Source: Candidatus Iainarchaeum sp. (GTDB lineage Archaea > Iainarchaeota > Iainarchaeia > Iainarchaeales > DTGL01). From it: a DNA stretch of 38,612 nucleotides. Below the pieces are notes generated by a model. It did not search any database and was not told where the DNA came from. It saw only the letters and a list, made by a program, of their open reading frames with translations. Of this stretch, positions 25,938 to 33,722 are shown one piece after another. The stretch lies in contig JAFCFP010000007.1 of NCBI GenBank assembly GCA_017608575.1, positions 1-38,612 of the forward strand, read 5' to 3'. The stretch's first letter is position 1. Each line of letters opens with the position of its first letter. A program made the position numbers and the translations under genes.

Positions 25938-26579
25938 TTGACTGAATTCACTGAATTGGAGAAAAAGATTGCGTTAGCCTTACTTGGCGGGGAAAAAACT
26001 CTGAATGAAATTGAAGAGCTTTTTCCCCAAGAAAAAGACTCAATTAAAAAAACCCTTGCAAGAATGCTCAAGCTTGGCTTGGTGGAGAAAAAGGATACAA
26101 AATACTCATTAAAGGAAAGCATTGCAAAAGAAATAGAAAAGCGCCGTGACATAATTGAGAGCGATTTCTTCAAACTGCGATTGAAATCCTTTATTGAAAT
26201 GCAGGCAGTGAACAAGGAATTGCTTGAAAGAGAACTCTCAACAGTTGAAACAGCGTTGAAAAAACAAAAAGATTTCACAATTTACTCCGTTAAAAAAGCA
26301 GAAATAATTGAACAGGAAGGTTATTACTCTTCATTCCTTGAAGTGGATTTCACTGTCAGGAATTTTCCAGCCATAATTAAATTCATTTTCTTTTTCTCGC
26401 CAACAACACTAGAAATAATAAGGCCCCCAAAAATAGAAATAACCGCTTTTGATCTCCAAGAAGGATTAATGGATTTAATTCAAATGATTGAAAAATACAA
26501 TTCATTCATCCGCAAAGAAATGAGCAAAAAAGAGCTTGAAAGCTTCCACAAAAAGCTCTCGCAGGGCAGATTAAACTAA
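25938..26579 (+). CDS. Winged-helix transcriptional regulator-like protein
   Basis: About 213 residues. An N-terminal winged helix-turn-helix (LTEFTELEKKIALALLGGEK through LARMLKLGLVEKKDTKYSL) is followed by a long charged helical region and a C-terminal alpha/beta domain of unrecognised family. The helix-turn-helix suggests DNA binding; the target is unknown. It lies directly upstream of the S-layer promoter, making that gene or itself candidate targets (inference). TTG at 25938, five bases after GGTG (25929-25932), is the likely start; an earlier TTG at 25905 lacks one. Confidence 0.6.
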   Translation: MTEFTELEKKIALALLGGEKTLNEIEELFPQEKDSIKKTLARMLKLGLVEKKDTKYSLKESIAKEIEKRRDIIESDFFKLRLKSFIEMQAVNKELLERELSTVETALKKQKDFTIYSVKKAEIIEQEGYYSSFLEVDFTVRNFPAIIKFIFFFSPTTLEIIRPPKIEITAFDLQEGLMDLIQMIEKYNSFIRKEMSKKELESFHKKLSQGRLN

Positions 26580-26586
26580 AAAAACA

Positions 26587-26608
26587 GGTTTCGCAAATCA
26601 ACGAAACC
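26587..26608. promoter_or_regulatory. Inverted repeat GGTTTCG / CGAAACC
   Basis: A perfect 7-bp inverted repeat (26587-26593 and 26602-26608) with an 8-base loop lies between the winged-helix gene and the S-layer promoter. It is not followed by a T-tract, so terminator function is unlikely. The half-site CGAAAC recurs at 26676-26681, just before the S-layer TATA box, suggesting an operator. Confidence 0.45.
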
Positions 26609-26681
26609 ACCTTCAACAAAAAATGTAAAAATCACCCTATTGGATTCGCTTTTTGTACCAACTTTTCGCCAAAACCGAAAC

Positions 26682-26690
26682 ATATATAAA
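26682..26690 (+). promoter_or_regulatory. Strong TATA box of the S-layer gene
   Basis: ATATATAAA preceded by the purine-rich CCGAAAC makes a near-ideal archaeal BRE/TATA promoter. Transcription is predicted to start around 26712, leaving a leader of about 100 bases, long for an archaeal gene. Confidence 0.7.
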
Positions 26691-26730
26691 TAGCCCTATT
26701 TATCTAATAATAAAACGGCCGTAATTTGCT

Positions 26731-26760
26731 TTCTACTCGCAACCATGGAAGCGAGTGGGG
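26731..26760 (+). promoter_or_regulatory. Stem-loop in the S-layer 5' leader
   Basis: TTCTACTCGC (26731-26740) pairs with GCGAGTGGGG (26751-26760) around a 10-base loop AACCATGGAA. The inner six pairs (ACTCGC/GCGAGT) are perfect and the outer four include three G-U pairs. It lies inside the predicted leader, about 50 bases before the ribosome binding site AGGTGA (26799-26804). It may stabilise the mRNA or control its translation. Confidence 0.55.
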
Positions 26761-26812
26761 TTAAGCTAATTACATACCTAACTAAAAAAAGTTTTGTGAG
26801 GTGAAACAAAAC

Positions 26813-29785
26813 ATGAAAGGTCTAAATGTAAAGAAACTGGTGGCCTTAGGAGCTGGTGCAGCCCTTGTTGGAGCAGCATTGGCGCCTTTAGCAACCGCAA
26901 TTGACCTCCAGAAATCTGACCTTGTCAATTCACAGGGACAGATAGCAGTGGACATTGTAGTTGCAAGCAATGCAGGAATAACCGATGTCCTTTGGGGTGG
27001 CAATATTGCCGCAAAGGTCGCCCAATTGGGTGTTGCAGAAACACCAGTAACAGTAGAAAAAGCCTGGGCTGAAGGAGTTAACCTCGGCGAAGAAACAACA
27101 GTTGACGTAGAGCCAACAGACTTAAGCGTTGACCTTGCAATAGGTGGAACAACAACCACTTATTCAGAGGAAAGCAGCAAAACATACGAAACAGATACAC
27201 TGAATTCTACATCAGGAACAGCAGCAGAATGGATCAAGGAACTGACAAGCTCTCAGCTTTCCTTCCTGTACAACAGTACAGATAACTTCAAATACGAGGG
27301 AACAAACTACAGCCAAACAATAAAAGAAAAAATAGGAATTGAAGCAGACGCAAGGTTTGACTATGACAGGGTTGCAGTAGAAGACTTGGTTGTCTACTTG
27401 GATTCAGTTGGAGACTTCAACTACGAAATAACCTTCTCAAAAGGAATTCCAACAGACAACACATTGGCATCAGGTTATGATACAAGATTCCAAGACGGAG
27501 ACAACGACAACATAAGAGTGCCTTGGTTTGGTGAAACCTACACTGTGTTCAATGCACAGAACGGCACTTCCTCAAACTATTCCAAGTCAGAAATAACCCT
27601 TGTAAAAGACTCAGGAAAAGTAACATACTATGCAGGAGAAGAAATCACTGGCTTGCAAGGAAAAGGAGACTATGCTGGAGAAGAACTCAAAGTAGTGCTG
27701 GACTCAGTGTATGAAACATCACAGGGAGCAACCTACCAGGCAAGATGGTCACTCTACAAGGCAGACGACGACGTTGCAACAGCAACACCAATTGACACTC
27801 AGACGCTTGGTACAGGAGTTTTCCTTGAAGACAACTTCTTAAGTGGAGATGTGCTGGACACATCATTGTACATTGAAACAATCGGTGTTGAAAAAACAGG
27901 AGACCAAAGAGGATTTGCAACAATAACAAAAGGAGACGACTTGATTAAAATCGTTGACAACGCACAATATCCATACTCTGCCTCTGACACAGACACAACC
28001 AATGACTATTGGAAAGCAGAACTCGTTGAAGGCACAACTTCAAACCCGGATGTCAACGTAATAAACAAAATAACAATCTACAACAACATAACCCTCTGGG
28101 ACCAGGACAATCCAGTGTATGCAGGCAGCGGTTGGGCTTTGACTAAAACAAAAGCAGAAGTTGACGACGGCAAACTGAACCATGCAGTGTTCTTGGATGG
28201 AGAAGAAGATACGCCTGGATACGGTTATGCAGAGGTTGTTTTCGATGGATGGAAAGGCGGTGAAGACACTACAACCATTGAAATAGGAAATGGTGAAGTC
28301 CACTATTGGGACACAGGTGACACAGAGCACAACATTCCATTCTATGAAAAACTCAAAATGTCCACTACAGAGAGAACATTCACAATCGACAGTCAGACAT
28401 TCTATTACAGGTGTAACAAGACAGACAAAAACATTTTGCTCGGTGGAGACAACAACTACCTCAACAGCCAATTGATTGGATTTGGCGGCTCGGACACAAA
28501 CATCTATGACTCAACAGCTGGCTATGTGAACCTCGGGCTGAAAGCAGGGGAAACAGGAACAACAACAGTTGATCTAAACGGGTTTTCGTATATCTGCACA
28601 CACACCTTTGGTGCGAGCACTTGGAATTGTGCAGTAGACGGAAACTGTGAATTTGCAAAAGTAACCTTTAGTTCAGCTTCAACAGGTGACTACATTGGAA
28701 CAGTAACAGCTGGTTCAAGGACAAAATACCCAACATTCTACTACGACGACGGAAACACAGATGCATATGCAAGCCAGAGAGCAACTGTTGCATTGACTGG
28801 TTCAGGAGTAAACGACCAAACATACCACTATGCCTTTATTGGCATGGAATCAACATACGACAACTTCTGGTTGTTGTTGGATGATTCGACGAACTTTGCA
28901 GTGCAGTACAACAAGGATGTTGCCTTTGTTGGAACAGACACAGATGAAGACGGACCAGCATCGCCTGAAGCAACATACTATCTCCCAGACATAACAGAAC
29001 TTGGCGGAGACCCTTCAGACAACACATTCTATGTGGCAACCTTCAACATTAACCAGGACGGCGGTGGCTACGATGGCAATACATACATTGACACATCAAC
29101 CGACAACATACTGGTATTGCCAAACAACAACTTGAAGTATTACATAGACTTCAACTTCTTGAACGGAACATGGACTCTGAGGGCTGACACTCCAGCCAAC
29201 TACATGGCAAAGGCTTACTCTGACTACGGAGCAAAATACGACGTGTCAGACGCTACAAAGCTCACAGCAGTGATTCCACAGAACCAGTACAAGTTGAAGA
29301 TGGCTATAATAGGAAAGGGCACTACAACAACCACTACAGCTGAGGAATCCTTTGAAGGAGTAAAGGAAGGCGAAACAGTTACTACCTCTAACGGAACAGA
29401 AATAACCGTTTCAAAGATAAATTACACGCCTGGAAGCTTTACTTACACCCCAGCTGGAGTGACTCTGGACGATGTAGTTGTAACACCAACTCCAAGTGCA
29501 GCAGTTACAGTGGTTCCGGTTGGAACACTGTTAAAGACAGACAACGAAGCCATGGGCAGCGGAAAGACACACATCATCATTGGTGGATACAAGAAGAACG
29601 CTTTGGCAAAGGGAAAGGTTGTTGACAGCCTTGGAACAAAGATTGAAGAGGCATTGACAACCAAAGGAGATTACATCGCAGACAAGCTGCCAGACGGTGA
29701 CTTCCTGTTGGCTGGTTACACAGCTGCAGACACTGAGACAGCTTGTGCAGAGTTCGTTGACGCCCTTGAAGCGTTGCTCGGCTGA
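26813..29785 (+). CDS. S-layer protein (methanococcal-type)
   Basis: The 990-residue protein is the probable main surface-layer subunit. A basic-hydrophobic signal peptide (MKGLNVKKLVALGAGAALVG, cleavage near APLATA) precedes the S-layer N-domain (VNSQGQIAVDIVVASNAG...NIAAKVAQLG). A long Thr/Asp/Gly/Asn-rich middle follows, and the C-terminus (HIIIGGYKKNALAKGKVVDS...CAEFVDALEALLG) is the typical S-layer C-domain. About ten N-glycosylation sequons (N-x-S/T) are visible. Its codon use favours AAC, GAC and ACA more than its neighbours, consistent with very high expression. ATG at 26813 follows AGGTGA. Strong promoter, leader hairpin and terminator frame it as a monocistronic gene. Confidence 0.92.
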   Translation: MKGLNVKKLVALGAGAALVGAALAPLATAIDLQKSDLVNSQGQIAVDIVVASNAGITDVLWGGNIAAKVAQLGVAETPVTVEKAWAEGVNLGEETTVDVEPTDLSVDLAIGGTTTTYSEESSKTYETDTLNSTSGTAAEWIKELTSSQLSFLYNSTDNFKYEGTNYSQTIKEKIGIEADARFDYDRVAVEDLVVYLDSVGDFNYEITFSKGIPTDNTLASGYDTRFQDGDNDNIRVPWFGETYTVFNAQNGTSSNYSKSEITLVKDSGKVTYYAGEEITGLQGKGDYAGEELKVVLDSVYETSQGATYQARWSLYKADDDVATATPIDTQTLGTGVFLEDNFLSGDVLDTSLYIETIGVEKTGDQRGFATITKGDDLIKIVDNAQYPYSASDTDTTNDYWKAELVEGTTSNPDVNVINKITIYNNITLWDQDNPVYAGSGWALTKTKAEVDDGKLNHAVFLDGEEDTPGYGYAEVVFDGWKGGEDTTTIEIGNGEVHYWDTGDTEHNIPFYEKLKMSTTERTFTIDSQTFYYRCNKTDKNILLGGDNNYLNSQLIGFGGSDTNIYDSTAGYVNLGLKAGETGTTTVDLNGFSYICTHTFGASTWNCAVDGNCEFAKVTFSSASTGDYIGTVTAGSRTKYPTFYYDDGNTDAYASQRATVALTGSGVNDQTYHYAFIGMESTYDNFWLLLDDSTNFAVQYNKDVAFVGTDTDEDGPASPEATYYLPDITELGGDPSDNTFYVATFNINQDGGGYDGNTYIDTSTDNILVLPNNNLKYYIDFNFLNGTWTLRADTPANYMAKAYSDYGAKYDVSDATKLTAVIPQNQYKLKMAIIGKGTTTTTTAEESFEGVKEGETVTTSNGTEITVSKINYTPGSFTYTPAGVTLDDVVVTPTPSAAVTVVPVGTLLKTDNEAMGSGKTHIIIGGYKKNALAKGKVVDSLGTKIEEALTTKGDYIADKLPDGDFLLAGYTAADTETACAEFVDALEALLG

Positions 29786-29790
29786 AATTG

Positions 29791-29830
29791 AAGAAAGGGT
29801 TTTCCAACCCTTTTTTCTTTCTTTTTTTTT
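29791..29830 (+). terminator. Hairpin plus T-tract terminator of the S-layer gene
   Basis: AAAGGGTT (29794-29801) pairs perfectly with AACCCTTT (29806-29813) around TTCC, followed by a long T-rich run. It begins 6 bases after the stop codon. Hairpin-type terminators are less usual in archaea; this one suits a very highly transcribed gene. Confidence 0.75.
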
Positions 29831-29864
29831 ATTTTTTTCTATGCTCTATTCATAGGTGTATTTA

Positions 29865-30491
29865 ATGGAAAAGAAGATTGCTAGAATTTTGGTTCTATTG
29901 ATTGTTTTTTTGTTAATTTCTGTTTCTGTTTTTTATTTTCTCACCGCCAAAAAAAGCACAAGAAAATTCGAACAATTTAAGAACGGAGTGCTTTTTACTT
30001 CCGATACAAATGAACCGATTGAATTATTAAAGAATTTTTCAAAAAAAGAGACTTTTTTTATTTCGCCCCAGCTTACAATGGAGAATTCAACACTGAATTC
30101 TGAAATATCCAACAATTTTTTTCTGCCAGCAATAGTTGTTATTGCCGGCAATGACAAGAATGCTGTTACGCTTGGAAGGGTTTATTCTGATTCAATGCTT
30201 TTGGTTTGTGAAACAAATATGGGCAACCCCAAGACAAGGATTTCAATTACAAAAGAGGACTGCCTTTCTTTTTTAAAGGAGAAAGACGCGGTTGCCATTT
30301 TGGTGGATTTTCCCAGTGAGAGCAATGCGCTTGATGAAGTGTTTGTTGGAGAGAACTTTGTGGAAATAAAAGCAAAGAGTTTTGCTTCATTGAATTTGAT
30401 GACGATTGCCTTGCTGGAAGAAATGTTTCCAAATGCCAGAAAGGTAATTGATTCATCCAATGAAAGAGTAGGGGGCCTGGGTTTTGGCTGA
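29865..30491 (+). CDS. Membrane-anchored extracytoplasmic protein, unknown function
   Basis: I do not recognise the family. The 208-residue protein has one N-terminal transmembrane anchor (ILVLLIVFLLISVSVFYFLT) and a soluble domain of about 180 residues with alternating strands and helices. It contains AIVVIAGNDKNAVTLGRVYSDS and CLSFLKEKDAVAILVDFPSE. Two cysteines (CETN and EDCLSF) could form a disulfide. The end overlaps or abuts the start of the flippase-like gene, so the two are coupled and probably act in the same envelope process. Confidence 0.65.
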   Translation: MEKKIARILVLLIVFLLISVSVFYFLTAKKSTRKFEQFKNGVLFTSDTNEPIELLKNFSKKETFFISPQLTMENSTLNSEISNNFFLPAIVVIAGNDKNAVTLGRVYSDSMLLVCETNMGNPKTRISITKEDCLSFLKEKDAVAILVDFPSESNALDEVFVGENFVEIKAKSFASLNLMTIALLEEMFPNARKVIDSSNERVGGLGFG

Positions 30492-30492
30492 A

Positions 30493-31515
30493 ATGCCTAA
30501 ACAAGGGCATTTGGTTAATGCTTTTCTTTTCCTTCTTTTTATTTTTGCAATTCTTTTTGTTATAACGTGGCTTACAAGGGCTCACACTGAACTTTTTGCA
30601 GCGAACCTTTTCTTTCTTGCTTTGGCTGTTGTTTTCTTTCTTTTGTCTGTTTTTGTGTGGATTGTTTCATGGGCTTTTCTCATTAAAAGAAGCCATAATG
30701 TTTCCTATAAAAAAATGCTTGTAATTGGTTTTTCTTCAATGTATGGCAGCATTAGTCCAGTTCAGCTTGGAGCCGAGGCCTTGCGCAGTTTTAGGCTTAA
30801 AAAACAGTGCAGTGTCCCGCTTACTGAAAGCATTGCCTCTGCAATGGTTGTAAAAGGATTAAAGTTTTTAACCCTTGGCTTTGTTTCCTCTGTATTAATT
30901 TTTTTGATTGTGTTCAATTACAAAACAGAGCCATTGCTCTTGATTTCCCTTTTTTCCGGGTTTTTTGTTGTGGTTGCTGCAACGCTTTTGTTTCTTCTTC
31001 CCTTAAAAAGAGGCATTGGTCTGCGAATAGCTTCTTTTTTTGCATTTTTGGGAAAAAAAGTGCATTTTTTTGGCTTGCTGGCTGGCTATTTTGAAAACTA
31101 TTCCAATTATCTGCAAAAGGTTTCATTTATTGAGTTTTCATGGGTTTTTTTTCTTTCGTTTTTCTCTTGGGTTCTCGAATTTTTAGCGTTTTATTGCATT
31201 TTTGTTGCACTTGGTTTTGGTGTTCCTTTTTTTTCAATGGTTTTCCTTTTTGTTCTTCTTGCAGTGATTGAAAGAACACCTTTCCTTCCGCGAGGCATAC
31301 TGTTGTTTGAATTAGCAGGGTTTGCCTTTCTTTCAATGCCTGCTTTGAGCGGATTGAGGCTTTCAATTGGAAAAATCGGTTCTTTTGTTGTTTTGTTTGA
31401 TTTTGTGAGGCTGGTTGTGCCAGCGCTTTTTTCAATTCTTTTTTATTCTGCCATCAAATTGAAACAAACAGGGCTGTCCAAAAAGAACAGTTTAAAATCA
31501 CGATTGCCCAAATGA
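30493..31515 (+). CDS. Flippase-like integral membrane protein (UPF0104/AglD C-terminal type)
   Basis: The 340-residue protein has about eight transmembrane helices. The loop SFSSMYGSISPVQLGAEALRSFRLKK is disguised family core: the consensus of lysylphosphatidylglycerol synthetase membrane domains and archaeal UPF0104 proteins has a similar (S/T)PxxxGAE-RAF motif. A conserved late segment RTPFLPRGILLFELAGF is also present. It probably handles lipid-linked substrates. ATG at 30493 or TTG at 30484 may be the start. Its 3' end overlaps the convergent AglH-like gene by 62 bases. Confidence 0.7.
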   Translation: MPKQGHLVNAFLFLLFIFAILFVITWLTRAHTELFAANLFFLALAVVFFLLSVFVWIVSWAFLIKRSHNVSYKKMLVIGFSSMYGSISPVQLGAEALRSFRLKKQCSVPLTESIASAMVVKGLKFLTLGFVSSVLIFLIVFNYKTEPLLLISLFSGFFVVVAATLLFLLPLKRGIGLRIASFFAFLGKKVHFFGLLAGYFENYSNYLQKVSFIEFSWVFFLSFFSWVLEFLAFYCIFVALGFGVPFFSMVFLFVLLAVIERTPFLPRGILLFELAGFAFLSMPALSGLRLSIGKIGSFVVLFDFVRLVVPALFSILFYSAIKLKQTGLSKKNSLKSRLPK

Positions 31516-32419
31516 TTGCCACTAAAACTGGCTCTTTTTTTGGACCAAGCAATGCAATGAGTATTTTTGCAAAATCGTATTTTTTTCTTCCCTTGTAATC
31601 AGGAATATCTATTTTTTTCTGGGCATTTAGTTTGTAGGGCTTTGTTTTTCTCTGGCTTGGATCTTTTGGGTTTGTCAGCATTTTCGCAATAAAGTCAACA
31701 ACGTGCGGCAAGAAGAAAAGAAAACTGAAAACCATTAACTTCCAGTTTCCCATAATTATCATTATTCCTGAAAGGGCTGAGCCAATCAAAAGTGTTCCGC
31801 TGTCCCCGGGAAAAACTTTTGCGGGATAAAAATTAAACACAAGTATTGAAAGTATTGTGCCGCTTATGATTAATGAAATTGGAAGCAATGGGCTTCCAGA
31901 AAAAAGCAACAAAAGTGAGAAAAAAACCGAAATAATAAAACCAGAGCCAATTTCCCAGCCGTTTAATCCCGCAAATGTGTTTTGAAAGCTTGCTGTGCCA
32001 GCTAAGTACAAGGCAGCAATGATTATGAGGGGGATTGGCTGAAAGTGAATTGCAGTGAAAGCAATTGAAATAATTGCAACCACGATTGCCCGCAGCCTCC
32101 AGCTCCTTGTTTTTCCGAGAAATTTTGGCTTTATGTCATCCATTAAACCAATTAATGCAAAAGCGGTTATTATTGCAAGCCATGAAGCTATGTTTGCAGC
32201 ATTTTCACTTAATGGTTTAATTGATATAGCAAAAAGCGAGAGTGCAATAATTGGAATCAGCATTGAAATGCCAACGCTTTCAGGAATTCTTGTTTCACTT
32301 GGTTTGTTGATGTCAACCCCAATAATTCCCTTTTTTTTGTTTATTTTTGCAACAAGCAAAACGCTTGCTATGCCGATTAAGAATGCTGGCAAAAACCAGG
32401 CAGCAATCAATTCCATCAT
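31454..32419 (-). CDS. Dolichyl-phosphate GlcNAc-1-P transferase-like (MraY/WecA family, AglH-type)
   Basis: It transfers a sugar 1-phosphate from a UDP-sugar to a polyprenyl phosphate, the first step of N-glycan assembly. The 321-residue protein has about ten membrane helices. The family's catalytic aspartates are in FALIGLMDDIKPK, the substrate loop is NTFAGLNGWEIGSG, and VFPGDSGTLLIG supplies the third motif. Archaeal AglH enzymes start S-layer glycosylation. The S-layer gene lies 1.7 kb away and carries many sequons, supporting that role. The acceptor lipid and sugar are inferred. Confidence 0.85.
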   Translation of the reverse strand: MMELIAAWFLPAFLIGIASVLLVAKINKKKGIIGVDINKPSETRIPESVGISMLIPIIALSLFAISIKPLSENAANIASWLAIITAFALIGLMDDIKPKFLGKTRSWRLRAIVVAIISIAFTAIHFQPIPLIIIAALYLAGTASFQNTFAGLNGWEIGSGFIISVFFSLLLLFSGSPLLPISLIISGTILSILVFNFYPAKVFPGDSGTLLIGSALSGIMIIMGNWKLMVFSFLFFLPHVVDFIAKMLTNPKDPSQRKTKPYKLNAQKKIDIPDYKGRKKYDFAKILIALLGPKKEPVLVAIIWAIVILNCSFWTALFVSI

Positions 32420-32473
32420 TCTTTTTTCTCCGATGAGTGAAACAAGCTAAAGTATTTGGGCAAAAAGATTTAA

Positions 32474-33712
32474 TTACGTTTCTGTTTGTTTCATTAGTTC
32501 GTCCAATAGCACTGTTGCATAAACGCCTTTTTCAAGAAAGAAGGATATTTTGCAATAGTTTTTTCCATCAAAGAATTCGTCTTTTCCAGTTTCAATCAAT
32601 TTTAGTTCTTTTGGCTTGAATAATATTTTTCTCCTCGCACCTTGGCACGAGCACTCTTTTATTTTTTTTACCTTGAAATCTGGAAAAGAGATTCCTTCTT
32701 TTTCCAGTATTTCTCTTTCAATTTCTCCTATTTTTCCAGGAGAATACTTGGAATTAAACCCTGGAATTAACCCCAAAGGAATTCCATCCTCTTGTGGTTC
32801 TCCTTCAATTGCTTCAAGCAATTGGTTTTCTATTCTTTTTTTTTTTTTTTTGTTGAACAAGTAGGATTGATATGCATGAGTGAACAAGAACCGTAGTCTC
32901 CTGGGAAGCAGATTGAATGCTCCGAAAAAATCTCGCTTGTTTGATGCCAAATAGTGAGCCATTGCTCTTTCGTATCGATATTTTAGTGGAAATTCTTTTT
33001 CCGCTTGCTTGAAGTTTAGTGTTTGAATTAAATGAAGCCTTGCCTTTTTTACCTCTGGTTCTTCTTTTTCGCTTTGAGCAGTAAGGTAAAGCATTACAGC
33101 GTTTTCAATGTTGCCTTTTATTATTTCTTTTCCAACCAAATGGCTTATTTGGCGAATTCCACCAAAGCGTTGTTGCCCAAAATAATTGGGAATTCCCTTT
33201 TTTATTTCATTGAAGGCTGTTTTAACCCTTTCAATTATTTCCCTTTCTTCAAGGTCAATGTCTCTTATTGTGATGGTGAAATAGTTTCCCTTTAATTCTC
33301 CCAAATCAATTCCTTTATCACTGAAGCAAGGATTCTTGAGCACGAGTCCTTGCATTGAAAAATTTTCAATCCTTTCCTTTTTTGGTTTGTAAATGCTTAT
33401 CCGCTGACAGGTTATTGCACGCTTGTCTTTTAAGCCAGCATAGCCAATGCTTTTTTGGCTTGTGTGCATAAAACGCGCAATTTTTTTGACTGCAAGGTTT
33501 GTTTCAATGTTCTTTTTCTCCATTTCAAGTAGTAAAAAATCCTTGCCGTTTTCAGGCAGGGATAATTTTTCAAATTCTTTTTTTCCATTGAGTAAAAATT
33601 CAACTGCGCATTTTTTGCCATCAGTTGTCATTTCTTCCACAACAAAATCCGAATAGCGCCTTTTTATTTTTCCGTCGATTCCCTTCGCTTTTGTGAAAAA
33701 TTTTTTATCCAT
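32474..33712 (-). CDS. truD: tRNA pseudouridine synthase TruD
   Basis: It makes pseudouridine in tRNA (position 13 in the bacterial enzyme; archaeal/eukaryotic Pus7 also acts on other sites). The 412-residue protein has the TruD signature KSIGYAGLKDKRAITCQ with the catalytic Asp in GLKDK. NYFGQQRFGG, and later FLFTHAYQSYLFN in the second half, are also typical, and an inserted TRUD domain lies between. ATG at 33710-33712 starts MDKKFFTKAKGIDGKIK. The longer reading frame would overlap the aRF1 gene. It follows the aRF1 extended stop by ten bases in the same orientation. Confidence 0.93.
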   Translation of the reverse strand: MDKKFFTKAKGIDGKIKRRYSDFVVEEMTTDGKKCAVEFLLNGKKEFEKLSLPENGKDFLLLEMEKKNIETNLAVKKIARFMHTSQKSIGYAGLKDKRAITCQRISIYKPKKERIENFSMQGLVLKNPCFSDKGIDLGELKGNYFTITIRDIDLEEREIIERVKTAFNEIKKGIPNYFGQQRFGGIRQISHLVGKEIIKGNIENAVMLYLTAQSEKEEPEVKKARLHLIQTLNFKQAEKEFPLKYRYERAMAHYLASNKRDFFGAFNLLPRRLRFLFTHAYQSYLFNKKKKKRIENQLLEAIEGEPQEDGIPLGLIPGFNSKYSPGKIGEIEREILEKEGISFPDFKVKKIKECSCQGARRKILFKPKELKLIETGKDEFFDGKNYCKISFFLEKGVYATVLLDELMKQTET

Positions 33713-33722
33713 TGCCAAGCGC

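Noticed and set aside
26731..26760. tRNA or other structural RNA gene at the S-layer leader hairpin
   Set aside because: A single stem-loop with no cloverleaf or other conserved RNA elements; a leader structure is the simpler reading.
28040..28471. Cysteine-rich 143-codon minus-strand frame within the S-layer gene
   Set aside because: It arises from the repetitive ACA/GAC codon use of the S-layer gene read in reverse, without promoter or start signal.
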